Assembly: GCF_018371055.1 (NCBI RefSeq)
Contig: NZ_JAGYZD010000089.1
Location: 1-6,309, forward strand
Length of the DNA: 6,309 bases
Direction: 5' to 3'
Origin: Finegoldia magna
Lineage (GTDB): Bacteria; Bacillota; Clostridia; Tissierellales; Peptoniphilaceae
In this document: positions 1-6,309 of the stretch, piece by piece
Layout of the letters: each line of letters starts with the position of its first letter
How positions within the stretch are numbered: position 1 is the stretch's first letter
Made by a program: the position numbers and the translations under genes
Notes under the pieces: model-generated
Databases searched by the model: none
What the model was told of the DNA's origin: nothing
The model's input: the letters and a program-made list of their open reading frames with translations, nothing else

Positions 1-885
1 GCTGGAGAAATGTTCAGAGTTACAACATTAGATTTAGATAATATTCCAAAAGATGACGATGGAAATGTTGATTTTTCACAAGATTTCTTCTCAAAATCTA
101 CTAACTTAACAGTAAGTGGTCAATTACAAGCAGAAGCTTATGCATTAGCATTTAGAAATGTGTATACATTTGGACCAACTTTCAGAAGTGAACACTCTAA
201 TACTCCTAGACATGCTGCAGAATTCTGGATGATGGAACCTGAAATATGTTTTGCTGACTTGGATGATGTATGTAATTTGGCTGAAGATATGGTTAGATAT
301 ATCATAAAAGATGTTATGGAAAATTGTGAAGAAGAAATAAAATTCTTCAACAGTTTTATAGACAAGAACTTAATTGAAAGATTGACAAAAGTTGCAAACA
401 AATCATTCAAAAAATTAACTTACACTGAAGCTGTTGAAATTCTACAAAAATCAGGAGAAAAATTCGAATATCCTGTTGAATGGGGAATGGATTTACAAAC
501 AGAACACGAAAAGTATTTGAGCGAAAAAGTTGTAGATGGTCCAGTATTCGTTACTGACTATCCAAAAGAAATCAAGGCGTTCTACATGAGACTTAACGAC
601 GACAACAAAACAGTTGCAGCAACAGACCTTTTAGTTCCAGGAATTGGTGAATTAATTGGTGGAAGCCAAAGGGAAGAAAGATACGAATTGTTAGATAAGA
701 AAATGGATGAATTAGGATTCAACAAAGAAGAATACAAATGGTATCTTGATTTAAGAAAATACGGTGGAGTTAAGCACGGTGGATTTGGATTAGGTTTCGA
801 AAGAATGGTAATGTATATGACAGGAATGTCAAACATAAGAGATGTCATTCCATTCCCAAGAACTGTTGGACATTGTGAATACTAA
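1..885 (+). CDS. asnS: Asparaginyl-tRNA synthetase, C-terminal part (5' end outside window)
   Basis: Cytoplasmic class II (subclass IIb) synthetase that charges tRNA-Asn with asparagine using ATP. The reading frame is open from base 1 (Ala-Gly-Glu before the Met at 10), so that Met is internal and the gene begins upstream. About 294 residues are visible; family members have about 460. Class II motif 2 is at about 169-243 ([20 protein letters not shown], with the Arg/Glu pair), and motif 3 is at 778-804 (GGFGLGFER). The stretch around FRVTTLD and the long segment before [10 protein letters not shown] match the bacterial AsnRS pattern, as does the ending [24 protein letters not shown] is typical of AsnRS; the closely related AspRS is the main alternative and fits less well. 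Stop is TAA at 883-885. No clear terminator follows, so some readthrough into the leuS leader is possible. N-terminal anticodon-binding OB-fold and motif 1 are out of view. Confidence 0.95.
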   Translation, partial: AGEMFRVTTLDLDNIPKDDDGNVDFSQDFFSKSTNLTVSGQLQAEAYALAFRNVYTFGPTFRSEHSNTPRHAAEFWMMEPEICFADLDDVCNLAEDMVRYIIKDVMENCEEEIKFFNSFIDKNLIERLTKVANKSFKKLTYTEAVEILQKSGEKFEYPVEWGMDLQTEHEKYLSEKVVDGPVFVTDYPKEIKAFYMRLNDDNKTVAATDLLVPGIGELIGGSQREERYELLDKKMDELGFNKEEYKWYLDLRKYGGVKHGGFGLGFERMVMYMTGMSNIRDVIPFPRTVGHCEY

Positions 886-887
886 TA

Positions 888-916
888 TTGAATTTAATTC
901 TGTGATGTGATATCAT
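888..916 (+). promoter_or_regulatory. Promoter of the leuS T-box leader
   Basis: A sigma-A-type promoter begins 3 nt after the asnS stop. The -35 box is TTGAAT (888-893), then a 17-nt spacer, then the -10 box TATCAT (911-916), which is one mismatch from TATAAT. TG at 908-909 gives an extended -10. The predicted start is about 923, just before the base of Stem I of the T-box. Spacing and position are seen directly; activity is inferred. Confidence 0.7.
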
Positions 917-935
917 AGTAATAAGTTTTTATAAT

Positions 936-1038
936 AATATTTGAATAAAAGTAGTAAATAATTAAAAAATTTCAGAGAATTGATGGTTGGTGTGAATCAA
1001 TATTTGAGATTATTGAACTTGTTTATTAATAGAATATT
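936..1038 (+). promoter_or_regulatory. T-box Stem I with specifier loop (CUU, Leu)
   Basis: Base pairing was worked out by eye. The lower helix is 936-941 with 1033-1038, then an asymmetric internal loop (942-943 / 1028-1032) where the K-turn region normally lies, then 944-949 with 1022-1027. The specifier loop has AGTA (953-956) on the 5' side and GAA-CTT-G (1015-1021) on the 3' side; CTT (1018-1020) is a leucine codon matching the downstream gene. Above it, 957-962 pairs with 1009-1014 and 967-970 with 1002-1005. Next come the AG-bulge motif CAGAGA (973-978), a distal helix of 979-984 with 996-1001, and a terminal loop GGTTGGTGTGA (985-995). The AG bulge and terminal loop are the conserved elements that stack on the tRNA elbow. 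Confidence 0.85.
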
Positions 1039-1077
1039 CGTATATCTGCGTTAAAGATTTGAGTGGGATTAACCAAT

Positions 1078-1111
1078 AAGAGTGGTACCGCGGAATTTTA
1101 TTTCGTCTCTT
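1078..1111 (+). promoter_or_regulatory. T-box antiterminator hairpin
   Basis: AAGAG (1078-1082) pairs with CTCTT (1107-1111). The seven-base bulge TGGTACC (1083-1089) follows, then an upper helix of 1090-1095 with 1101-1106 (two G-U pairs) closed by the loop TTTTA (1096-1100). The 3' strand (1101-1111) is the same segment that forms the 5' arm of the terminator, so the two folds exclude each other. The free NCCA end of uncharged tRNA pairs with UGGU in the bulge and stabilises this form. Confidence 0.9.
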
Positions 1112-1133
1112 CTATGTAAGAGGCGAATTTTTT
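1102..1133 (+). terminator. Regulated intrinsic terminator of the leuS T-box
   Basis: TTCGTCTCTT (1102-1111) pairs with AAGAGGCGAA (1118-1127) over 10 bp with one G-U pair and a 6-nt loop. Six T residues follow (1128-1133), then ATTATTT. This is a strong rho-independent terminator located before the leuS ribosome binding site; it should form when tRNA-Leu is charged. Confidence 0.93.
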
Positions 1134-1140
1134 ATTATTT

Positions 1141-1145
1141 GGAGG
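1141..1145 (+). promoter_or_regulatory. leuS ribosome binding site
   Basis: GGAGG lies 5 nt before the ATG at 1151. It fixes the start: the open frame runs upstream to an alternative GTG at 1082, but that lies inside the T-box sequence and would be translated through the terminator, so it is not used. Confidence 0.93.
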
Positions 1146-1150
1146 TAAAA

Positions 1151-3559
1151 ATGGATAGATATAATCCGAATTCAATTGAGAAAAAGTGGCAAAAATATTG
1201 GGAAGAAAACAAAACTTTCAAGACTTCTGATGACAAGTCAAAAGAAAAATTCTACGCATTAGTAGAGTTTCCTTATCCATCTGGACAAGGACTACACGTA
1301 GGTCATCCAAGACCATACACTGCATTGGACATCGTTTCAAGAAAAAGAAGAATACAAGGATATAATGTTTTATATCCAATGGGTTGGGATGCATTTGGAC
1401 TTCCTACAGAAAATTTTGCTATTAAAAATAAAATAAGACCAGAAATTGTTACTGAAAACAACATCAAAAACTTCAAAAGACAAATGCAATCAATAGGTTT
1501 TTCTTTTGATTGGGACAGAGAAATAAATACAACAGACCCACACTACTATAAATGGACTCAATGGATTTTCATCCAAATGTTTAAAAAAGGACTTGCTTAC
1601 AAAAAGGAAATGCCAATTAACTGGTGTCCTTCATGTAAAACAGGACTTGCAAATGAAGAAGTAATTAACGGTCACTGCGAAAGATGTGGCGGTGAAGTAA
1701 TCAGAAAAGTTAAGAATCAATGGATGCTTAAGATTACTGAATACGCTGATAGACTTATAGATGATTTAAAAGATGTCGATTATTTGGATAGAATAAAATC
1801 GCAACAAATAAACTGGATTGGAAGATCATACGGTGCAGAAATTAATTTTTCAATAAAAGAAGTTGACGAAAAAATTACTGTTTTTACAACAAGAGCAGAT
1901 ACTATATTTGGTGCAACTTACATGGTTATTTCAGTTGATCATCCTTTAATTGAAAAATATAGCGCTCAAATTAAAAACATCGAAGAAATCAGAAGTTACA
2001 GACAAGAAGTTGCTAAGAAATCGGAATTAGAAAGAACGGATTTATCTAAAGAAAAGACAGGATATAAAATTGATGGATTGACAGCGATTAATCCTTTGAC
2101 TAGCAAAGAAATTCCTGTTTATGTATCAGATTATGTATTGATGACTTATGGAACAGGTGCTATTATGGCAGTTCCAGCGCACGATGACAGAGACTACGAA
2201 TTCGCTAAAAAATTCAACATCGAAATGATTCCTGTAATTGAAGGATCTGACATAGAAAATTCTGCATTCACTGAAACAAATGAAGGAAATCTTATTAATT
2301 CTGAATTTTTAAATGGTTTGAGTGTAGATGAAGCAAAAGAAAAAATGTATGAATACATTGAAGAAAAAGAAATAGGTCACAAGAAAACAAACTACAAATT
2401 GAGAGACTGGGTATTTTCTAGACAAAGATATTGGGGAGAACCAATTCCATTGGTTTACTGTGAACATTGTGGATGGGTTCCTTTGGAAGAAAAAGATTTA
2501 CCACTAGTATTGCCTAAGGTTGATAATTATGAACCAACAGATAATGGAGAATCCCCACTATCAAATATAGATGAATTTGTTCATACAAAATGTCCAAAAT
2601 GCGGTAGAGATGCTGTAAGAGAAACTGATACTATGCCACAATGGGCAGGATCTTCTTGGTATTATTTGAGATATACTGATCCACACAACGACGAAGCGAT
2701 AGCAAGTAAAGAAAACTTGGACTATTATGTTCCAGTTGACTGGTATAACGGCGGAATGGAACACACTACACTTCACTTATTGTATTCAAGATTTTGGCAC
2801 AAATTCTTGTATGATATTGGAGTAGTTCCTACAAAAGAACCATATATGAAGAGAACTAGCCATGGAATGATTTTAGGTGACAACAACGAAAAAATGAGTA
2901 AGTCTCGTGGTAATGTTGTAAATCCGGATGATATCGTCAGAGATTTTGGTGCAGATACTTTGAGATGCTATGAAATGTTCATTGGAGATTTTGAAAAATC
3001 AGCTCCTTGGTCTGAAAATGGTGTTAAAGGTTGCAGAAAATTCTTGGATAAAGTTTGGAGAACGCAAGAATTAGTTGATGGAGATTCTAATTTTGAAAAA
3101 ATGGAAACTTTGGTTCATCAAACTATTAAAAAAGTTTCAGAAGATTATGAAAACTTGAAATTTAATACAGCAATCGCTCAACTTATGACATTATTGAATG
3201 AATTCAACAACTTAGATAAAATTTCCGAAGAACAATTCAAGATATTCTTGATATTATTAAATCCAGTTTGTCCTCATATCACAGAAGAAATTTGGCAAAG
3301 AATGGGATATGAAGGATATGTTCACGAAGCTAGTTGGCCAGAATATGACGAATCGAAAACTATTTTGGATGTAATAGAGCTTCCTATCCAAGTAAATGGT
3401 AAGCTAAGAGCAACTGTAGAGATATCTAGAGATGCTTCTGAAGATGAAGTTTTTGAAAAAGCTATTGCAGATGATGTTGTAGCAAAATATCTTGAAGGCA
3501 AAAACGTAGTTAAGAAAATTTATGTAAAAGGTAGAATTTTTAATATAATTGTAAAATAA
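1151..3559 (+). CDS. leuS: Leucyl-tRNA synthetase
   Basis: Complete 802-residue class Ia synthetase that attaches leucine to tRNA-Leu in the cytoplasm; the length matches the roughly 800-residue Bacillus-type enzymes. The ATP signature HVGH is at residues 49-52 and KMSKS at 581-585. A zinc-binding Cys set is intact in the first insertion (C159, C162, C176, C179), and a second pair of CxxC motifs lies at C437/C440 and C481/C484. The CP1 editing domain shows the threonine-rich TTRADT (246-251) and VPAHDDRD (341-348) with the conserved Asp, so hydrolysis of mischarged tRNA should be retained. [12 protein letters not shown] (about 494-505) is a LeuRS hallmark. The C-terminal region holds the anticodon-binding domain and a small terminal domain starting near [15 protein letters not shown]. 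The usual proline in TTRPDT is Ala here, a conservative variation. Transcription is controlled by the tRNA-Leu T-box; the gene stands alone, with a hairpin after its TAA stop. Confidence 0.98.
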   Translation: MDRYNPNSIEKKWQKYWEENKTFKTSDDKSKEKFYALVEFPYPSGQGLHVGHPRPYTALDIVSRKRRIQGYNVLYPMGWDAFGLPTENFAIKNKIRPEIVTENNIKNFKRQMQSIGFSFDWDREINTTDPHYYKWTQWIFIQMFKKGLAYKKEMPINWCPSCKTGLANEEVINGHCERCGGEVIRKVKNQWMLKITEYADRLIDDLKDVDYLDRIKSQQINWIGRSYGAEINFSIKEVDEKITVFTTRADTIFGATYMVISVDHPLIEKYSAQIKNIEEIRSYRQEVAKKSELERTDLSKEKTGYKIDGLTAINPLTSKEIPVYVSDYVLMTYGTGAIMAVPAHDDRDYEFAKKFNIEMIPVIEGSDIENSAFTETNEGNLINSEFLNGLSVDEAKEKMYEYIEEKEIGHKKTNYKLRDWVFSRQRYWGEPIPLVYCEHCGWVPLEEKDLPLVLPKVDNYEPTDNGESPLSNIDEFVHTKCPKCGRDAVRETDTMPQWAGSSWYYLRYTDPHNDEAIASKENLDYYVPVDWYNGGMEHTTLHLLYSRFWHKFLYDIGVVPTKEPYMKRTSHGMILGDNNEKMSKSRGNVVNPDDIVRDFGADTLRCYEMFIGDFEKSAPWSENGVKGCRKFLDKVWRTQELVDGDSNFEKMETLVHQTIKKVSEDYENLKFNTAIAQLMTLLNEFNNLDKISEEQFKIFLILLNPVCPHITEEIWQRMGYEGYVHEASWPEYDESKTILDVIELPIQVNGKLRATVEISRDASEDEVFEKAIADDVVAKYLEGKNVVKKIYVKGRIFNIIVK

Positions 3560-3564
3560 TTTTG

Positions 3565-3604
3565 GTAATAGTAGATTGAGTTTTCTTAATCTACTATTAT
3601 TATT
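3565..3604 (+). terminator. Long A+T-rich hairpin after leuS, likely terminator
   Basis: AATAGTAGATT (3567-3577) pairs perfectly with AATCTACTATT (3588-3598). The stem extends inward by GAG/CTT (one G-U pair) to a TTTT loop (3581-3584) and outward by about 2 pairs, giving a stem of some 15-16 bp. The tail is ATTATT followed by G, not a clean run of T, so termination may be partial. It lies 5 nt after the leuS stop and ahead of the next promoter. Confidence 0.7.
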
Positions 3605-3615
3605 GCAATAGGATA

Positions 3616-3644
3616 TTTACACAACTATTTTACTATGATAAAAT
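3616..3644 (+). promoter_or_regulatory. Promoter of the rrf2-AI-2E-alaS operon
   Basis: The -35 box TTTACA (3616-3621), a 17-nt spacer and the -10 box TAAAAT (3639-3644) each differ from consensus at one position. TG at 3636-3637 makes an extended -10. Transcription should start near 3651. The -10 box is contained in the 19-bp palindrome at 3634-3652, which suggests repression by occlusion. No other promoter is obvious before alaS. Confidence 0.75.
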
Positions 3645-3652
3645 TTATCATA
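3634..3652 (+). promoter_or_regulatory. Perfect 19-bp palindrome over the -10 box, candidate Rrf2 operator
   Basis: TATGATAAA-A-TTTATCATA has two perfect 9-bp arms around one central base. It covers the extended -10 and the predicted transcription start, and ends 4 nt before the ribosome binding site of the regulator gene. Symmetry and placement are typical of a dimeric repressor site, and Rrf2 proteins bind DNA as dimers and often autoregulate. That this protein binds here is inference. As RNA the part downstream of the start is too short to form the hairpin, which argues for a DNA-level role. Confidence 0.65.
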
Positions 3653-3655
3653 AAT

Positions 3656-3662
3656 AGGAGGG
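3656..3662 (+). promoter_or_regulatory. Ribosome binding site of the Rrf2 gene
   Basis: AGGAGGG ends 3 nt before the ATG at 3666. It is a near-perfect Shine-Dalgarno match, at slightly short spacing, and supports that start. Confidence 0.85.
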
Positions 3663-3665
3663 CTT

Positions 3666-4073
3666 ATGAGATTATCTACGAGAGGAAGATATGGACTTGC
3701 GGCTATGATATATTTAGGCAAAAAATATGGAGATAATCCAGTTAGTTTGAATGAAATATCTAAAGCCACAGGACTGAGTAATAATTATTTAGAACAACTT
3801 ATACGAGAATTGAAAAAACAAGATTTAGTGATTTCAGTTAGAGGTGTACAAGGCGGTTATTTATTGAAAAAATCTCCAAAAGAAATTTCAGTAGCTGAAA
3901 TTTTGGAGTGTTTAGAAGAATTTTTTGGAGTGACAGAATGTTCTGCAGTTTCCGGACTTTGTTCAAGAGAAGACACTTGTCCATCTAGGCTTATTTGGAC
4001 TCAAATGCACGATGATATGATTAACAGCATTAAAAACGTGAGTTTGCAAGATTTAATTAGCAAAGAGAAATAG
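3666..4073 (+). CDS. Rrf2-family (IscR/RirA-like) transcriptional regulator
   Basis: Complete 135-residue cytoplasmic DNA-binding protein, normal length for Rrf2. It opens with the family signature MRLSTRGRYGLAAMIYL. The winged helix-turn-helix spans about residues 26-69, with ISKATGLSNNYLEQLIRELKK as recognition region and the wing at VRGVQGGYLL. A dimerisation helix follows (about 75-90). Three cysteines, C92, C99 and C105 (spacing x6, x5), sit where IscR, NsrR and RirA bind an iron-sulfur cluster; C82 is an extra cysteine. This points to an Fe-S- or redox-responsive regulator rather than a CymR-type single-Cys protein, though the cluster is inferred. It is first in an operon with an AI-2E protein and alaS, and a palindrome over its own promoter suggests autoregulation. 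In many Firmicutes a relative (IscR or CymR) precedes a cysteine desulfurase gene; none lies next to it here. The exact subfamily name is left open. Confidence 0.93.
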   Translation: MRLSTRGRYGLAAMIYLGKKYGDNPVSLNEISKATGLSNNYLEQLIRELKKQDLVISVRGVQGGYLLKKSPKEISVAEILECLEEFFGVTECSAVSGLCSREDTCPSRLIWTQMHDDMINSIKNVSLQDLISKEK

Positions 4074-4075
4074 AT

Positions 4076-5263
4076 ATGCTTATTAGTTCTGAATTTTTGC
4101 GTAACGCTTTAATATTTATAACTATTATTTTCATGGTTTTTGGAACTTATTTTCTAATTACTGTGGGAAATAGTAAAGTAGACGAAAAATACAAAATTGT
4201 ATTTAATTTTCATAAAATAAAAAAGACTACCATATTAATACTTATATTGCTAGGAATTGCAGCTTTATTTTCAAAATATCCAATCATATATCATACAATT
4301 AATACTTTATTGATAGGAATAGTGCTTTCATATATTATAAATCCTTTGGTAAAACATATTGAAAACAAAGGAGTTAAAAGGTCAATAGCTATTTTAATCA
4401 TTTACGTTATAGTAATCCTTTTGATTATTTTATTGGGGATGATTGTTGTTCCACAAACTATACAACAAATTAAAAAAATGATAATAAGCTTACCTGGCTT
4501 TATGTCGGATATATCTGTGAAATTAAATGCTCTTAACAATAAAATATTTAAGGAATATCCGAATGTTAGCAAAATTATGTCCAACGCAATGCAAACAATT
4601 AATCAAAAGCTTGGAACTATCCAAACTTCAATATTGGACAAATTATCCCAAACAGGAAATGTTACGGGAAATATATTTAGTAATTTACTTAGAATTGTTT
4701 TAGTTCCAGTTGTAAGCTTTTATATGCTTTTAGATAAAGAAAAATGCATTGACTTTATAATGGGATTCATACCAAATGAGAATAAAGATAAATTTTTTAA
4801 TATATGTTCTGATATGGATAAAGCTTACAGTGAATTTATTCGTGGCAGATTGATTATGGCGATTTTTGTGGGAGTATTGACTGCGATTGCCTTAATCATT
4901 ATGAAAGTCGATTTTGCAATTATAATTGGAATACTTACTATGGTAGGCGATATTATTCCATATATTGGTCCTTTTATAGCGGTTACTCCAGCTTTTATTT
5001 TGGCTTTTTTGGACAGTCCATTAAAAGCAGTAGTTGTAGTAATTGTGTTCGTTTCTATTCAATGGGTTGAAAATAATATTCTAGCTCCTAAATTATTAGG
5101 TTCAAAAATTGGAATTAATCCATTGTTAGTAATTGTTAGTTTGATTATAGGTGGAGGAATGTTTGGAGTTGTAGGTATGATTCTTTCAGTTCCATTCGTT
5201 GCTACAGTTAAAATATTATATTTACATTTTAAAGATAAGATTAAAATGTTTTTTAAAAATTAG
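4076..5263 (+). CDS. AI-2E family transporter (YrrI-like, formerly UPF0118)
   Basis: Complete 395-residue polytopic membrane protein. Family hallmarks are in the C-terminal half: [10 protein letters not shown] (residues 290-299), [12 protein letters not shown] (331-342), and the glycine-rich [15 protein letters not shown] (359-373). Hydrophobic segments are seen at about 11-31, 49-67, 72-92 and 104-127; a soluble stretch of about 80 residues follows (about 128-207), then further membrane segments to about residue 385. The tail is basic ([10 protein letters not shown]). The first segment and a charged linker (about 32-48) precede the normal family start, so there may be one extra N-terminal helix. 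Members include the E. coli AI-2 exporter TqsA, but others exchange Na+ and H+, so the substrate is not known. The start ATG lies 2 nt after the Rrf2 stop with only a weak AGAG at 4064-4067, so translation is probably coupled. Bacillus yrrI is likewise an alaS neighbour. Confidence 0.9.
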   Translation: MLISSEFLRNALIFITIIFMVFGTYFLITVGNSKVDEKYKIVFNFHKIKKTTILILILLGIAALFSKYPIIYHTINTLLIGIVLSYIINPLVKHIENKGVKRSIAILIIYVIVILLIILLGMIVVPQTIQQIKKMIISLPGFMSDISVKLNALNNKIFKEYPNVSKIMSNAMQTINQKLGTIQTSILDKLSQTGNVTGNIFSNLLRIVLVPVVSFYMLLDKEKCIDFIMGFIPNENKDKFFNICSDMDKAYSEFIRGRLIMAIFVGVLTAIALIIMKVDFAIIIGILTMVGDIIPYIGPFIAVTPAFILAFLDSPLKAVVVVIVFVSIQWVENNILAPKLLGSKIGINPLLVIVSLIIGGGMFGVVGMILSVPFVATVKILYLHFKDKIKMFFKN

Positions 5264-5264
5264 T

Positions 5265-5268
5265 GAGG
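5265..5268 (+). promoter_or_regulatory. alaS ribosome binding site
   Basis: GAGG lies 5 nt before the ATG at 5274, within the 10-nt gap after the AI-2E stop. The gap leaves no room for a separate promoter or T-box leader for alaS. Confidence 0.75.
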
Positions 5269-5273
5269 TTATA

Positions 5274-6309
5274 ATGAAAGATTACGGTTTAAATGAAATT
5301 AGAAAAAAATTCTTAGATTATTTTGGGGAAAGAGGACATCTTGTTATCAAATCATTTCCTCTTATACCACAAGATGATAAAAGTCTTTTACTTATAAATG
5401 CTGGAATGGCACCTTTGAAAAAGTATTTTACAGGTGAGAAAAAATTAAAAAAAGACAGGGCAACATCTTCACAAAGATGTATCAGAACAGCAGATATTGA
5501 CGAAGTAGGAAAAACTCAAAGACATGGTACATTTTTTGAAATGCTTGGTAATTTCTCTTTTGGAGATTATTTCAAAAAAGAAGCCATTACATGGGCTTGG
5601 GACTTTTTAACAAATGAATTAGAAGTTCCAAAAGATATATTGTGGATAACTGTATATGAAGAAGACGAAGAAGCTTATAATATTTGGGTAAATGAAGTAG
5701 GAGTAAGTCCAGAAAGAGTTGTTAAATTAGGAAAAGCTGATAACTTCTGGGAATTAGATCAAGGACCTTGTGGACCATGTTCTGAAATTCACGTAGACAG
5801 AGGATTTGAATTTGATCCTAGAGAAGATGCAAAACCAGGTGATGAGGGCGAAAGATTCTTGGAAGTATGGAATTTGGTATTCACACAATTTAACAAAACT
5901 GCTGACGGAAAATACGAAAGAATTGCTCATCCAAATATAGATACTGGTATGGGTCTTGAAAGAATTACAATGGTCTTGGAAAATGCTGATAATATTTTTG
6001 AAATAGGACTTGTAAAAGATATAATCAAAACTATTGAAGAAATTTCAGGCGTAAAATACAAAGAAAATCATCAAAACGACGTATCAATCAGAATTATTGC
6101 TGACCATGTTCGTGCTATGACATTTTTAATATATGATGGCGTTATTCCAAGCAATGAGCAAAGAGGATATGTTCTAAGAAGACTAATAAGAAGAGCTTGT
6201 AGACACGGAAAATTGTTGGGAATAAACGACAGTTTTATAGAAAAAGTTATAGATTCTTGCATTAAAGTTTATGAATCTGGATATCCTGAATTAAAAGAAG
6301 AAAGAGATA
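5274..6309 (+). CDS. alaS: Alanyl-tRNA synthetase, N-terminal part (3' end outside window)
   Basis: Class II synthetase that charges tRNA-Ala and, in its full form, edits Ser- and Gly-tRNA-Ala. The frame runs from ATG at 5274 to the window edge without a stop, giving 345 of the usual 870-880 residues. It begins [17 protein letters not shown], the normal AlaRS start. The catalytic core shows [15 protein letters not shown] (about 40-54), [20 protein letters not shown] (62-81), motif 2 [18 protein letters not shown] (from 83), and [14 protein letters not shown]. Motif 3 is DTGMGLERI (223-231), and the tRNA-recognition region includes [13 protein letters not shown] and [22 protein letters not shown] is the form I associate with clostridial enzymes. 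The editing and C-Ala domains lie beyond the window. No frameshift or missing catalytic residue is seen. It is the third gene of the rrf2 operon, which suggests control by the Rrf2-linked promoter rather than by uncharged tRNA-Ala. Confidence 0.97.
   Translation, partial: MKDYGLNEIRKKFLDYFGERGHLVIKSFPLIPQDDKSLLLINAGMAPLKKYFTGEKKLKKDRATSSQRCIRTADIDEVGKTQRHGTFFEMLGNFSFGDYFKKEAITWAWDFLTNELEVPKDILWITVYEEDEEAYNIWVNEVGVSPERVVKLGKADNFWELDQGPCGPCSEIHVDRGFEFDPREDAKPGDEGERFLEVWNLVFTQFNKTADGKYERIAHPNIDTGMGLERITMVLENADNIFEIGLVKDIIKTIEEISGVKYKENHQNDVSIRIIADHVRAMTFLIYDGVIPSNEQRGYVLRRLIRRACRHGKLLGINDSFIEKVIDSCIKVYESGYPELKEERD

Larger units (their letters stand above)
923..1140 (+). promoter_or_regulatory. 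T-box riboswitch leader, tRNA-Leu specific, upstream of leuS
   Basis: Transcribed leader that binds tRNA-Leu and allows leuS transcription only when the tRNA is uncharged. Visible parts, 5' to 3': Stem I (about 936-1038) with specifier codon CUU; a small Stem III-like hairpin, 1050-1054 pairing with 1069-1073 (GTTAA/TTAAC); the conserved T-box sequence AGAGTGGTACCGCGG around 1079-1093; then a terminator. The bulge reads UGGUACC, so its variable base is U, which pairs with discriminator A73, as expected for tRNA-Leu. Only about 11 nt separate Stem I from Stem III, so Stem II and the IIA/B pseudoknot appear to be absent. The left boundary depends on the predicted transcription start. Confidence 0.93.

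Noticed and set aside
138..848. Two antisense open frames inside asnS (138-410 and 582-848)
   Set aside because: They are shadows of a strongly conserved synthetase gene, have low-complexity hydrophobic/serine-rich translations and no ribosome binding site or homology I recognise.
908..915. TGATATCA palindrome over the leuS leader -10 box as an operator
   Set aside because: Only 8 bp, expected often by chance in A+T-rich DNA, and explained by the extended -10 element.
917..920. First AGTA as the 5' side of the specifier loop
   Set aside because: Flanking bases do not pair with the sequence around GAA-CTT-G, whereas AGTA at 953-956 is flanked by perfect 6-bp helices on both sides.
1082..1150. 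Upstream extension of leuS from a GTG at 1082 (23 extra residues)
   Set aside because: It runs through the T-box sequence and terminator, has no ribosome binding site, and adds residues unlike any LeuRS N-terminus; ATG at 1151 has GGAGG at ideal spacing.
2561..2776. Antisense open frame inside leuS
   Set aside because: It lies opposite conserved LeuRS coding sequence and the translation resembles no known protein.
4402..4584. Antisense open frame inside the AI-2E gene
   Set aside because: Short shadow frame opposite a membrane protein gene; its hydrophobicity reflects the A+T-rich complement.
4076..5263. Quorum-sensing (autoinducer-2) function from the family name
   Set aside because: The AI-2E family is functionally mixed, and nothing in this locus (no luxS or lsr genes) supports AI-2 transport.
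6071..6262. Antisense open frame inside alaS
   Set aside because: It lies opposite the conserved AlaRS tRNA-recognition region and has no independent support.
1..6309. Mobile elements, CRISPR arrays, tRNA genes or a defence system
   Set aside because: No repeats with regular spacing, transposase or integrase frames, tRNA-like cloverleaf or defence-type domains were seen; gene content is housekeeping throughout.

Overview
This window looks like chromosomal housekeeping DNA from a low-GC, Gram-positive (Firmicutes-type) bacterium. The evidence is strongly A+T-rich DNA with AGA-dominated arginine codons, strong AGGAGG-type ribosome binding sites, a T-box leader, and clostridial-looking aminoacyl-tRNA synthetases. 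A Peptoniphilaceae/Tissierellia member such as Finegoldia or a relative would fit, but that is inference from protein and codon style, not a search. I see no insertion sequence, phage gene, CRISPR array, tRNA or rRNA. All five genes lie on the + strand.

Layout. Positions 1-885 are the C-terminal two thirds of asparaginyl-tRNA synthetase (asnS). Directly behind its stop codon is a promoter (888-916) that starts a leader of roughly 225 nt. The leader is a T-box riboswitch with a CUU (Leu) specifier at 1018-1020, a UGGUACC T-box bulge at 1083-1089, and mutually exclusive antiterminator and terminator hairpins. It controls leuS (1151-3559), a complete 802-residue leucyl-tRNA synthetase. A long A+T-rich hairpin (3565-3600) ends that unit.

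The second unit starts at a promoter (3616-3644) whose -10 box lies inside a perfect 19-bp palindrome. It reads through an Rrf2-family regulator with three clustered cysteines (3666-4073), an AI-2E-family membrane protein (4076-5263) and alanyl-tRNA synthetase (alaS, 5274 to beyond the right edge). The gaps are 2 and 10 nt, so this is almost certainly one operon.

How the genes work together. Three aminoacyl-tRNA synthetase genes sit within 6.3 kb, under at least two control modes. leuS senses uncharged tRNA-Leu through RNA. alaS has no leader of its own and appears to be transcribed from a promoter that the Rrf2 protein may repress in response to iron-sulfur or redox state. No wholly new system is evident. 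The points most worth a second look are the compact T-box that seems to lack Stem II, the putative Rrf2 autoregulatory operator, and the link of an Fe-S-type Rrf2 regulator to alaS with no cysteine desulfurase or scaffold gene between them.
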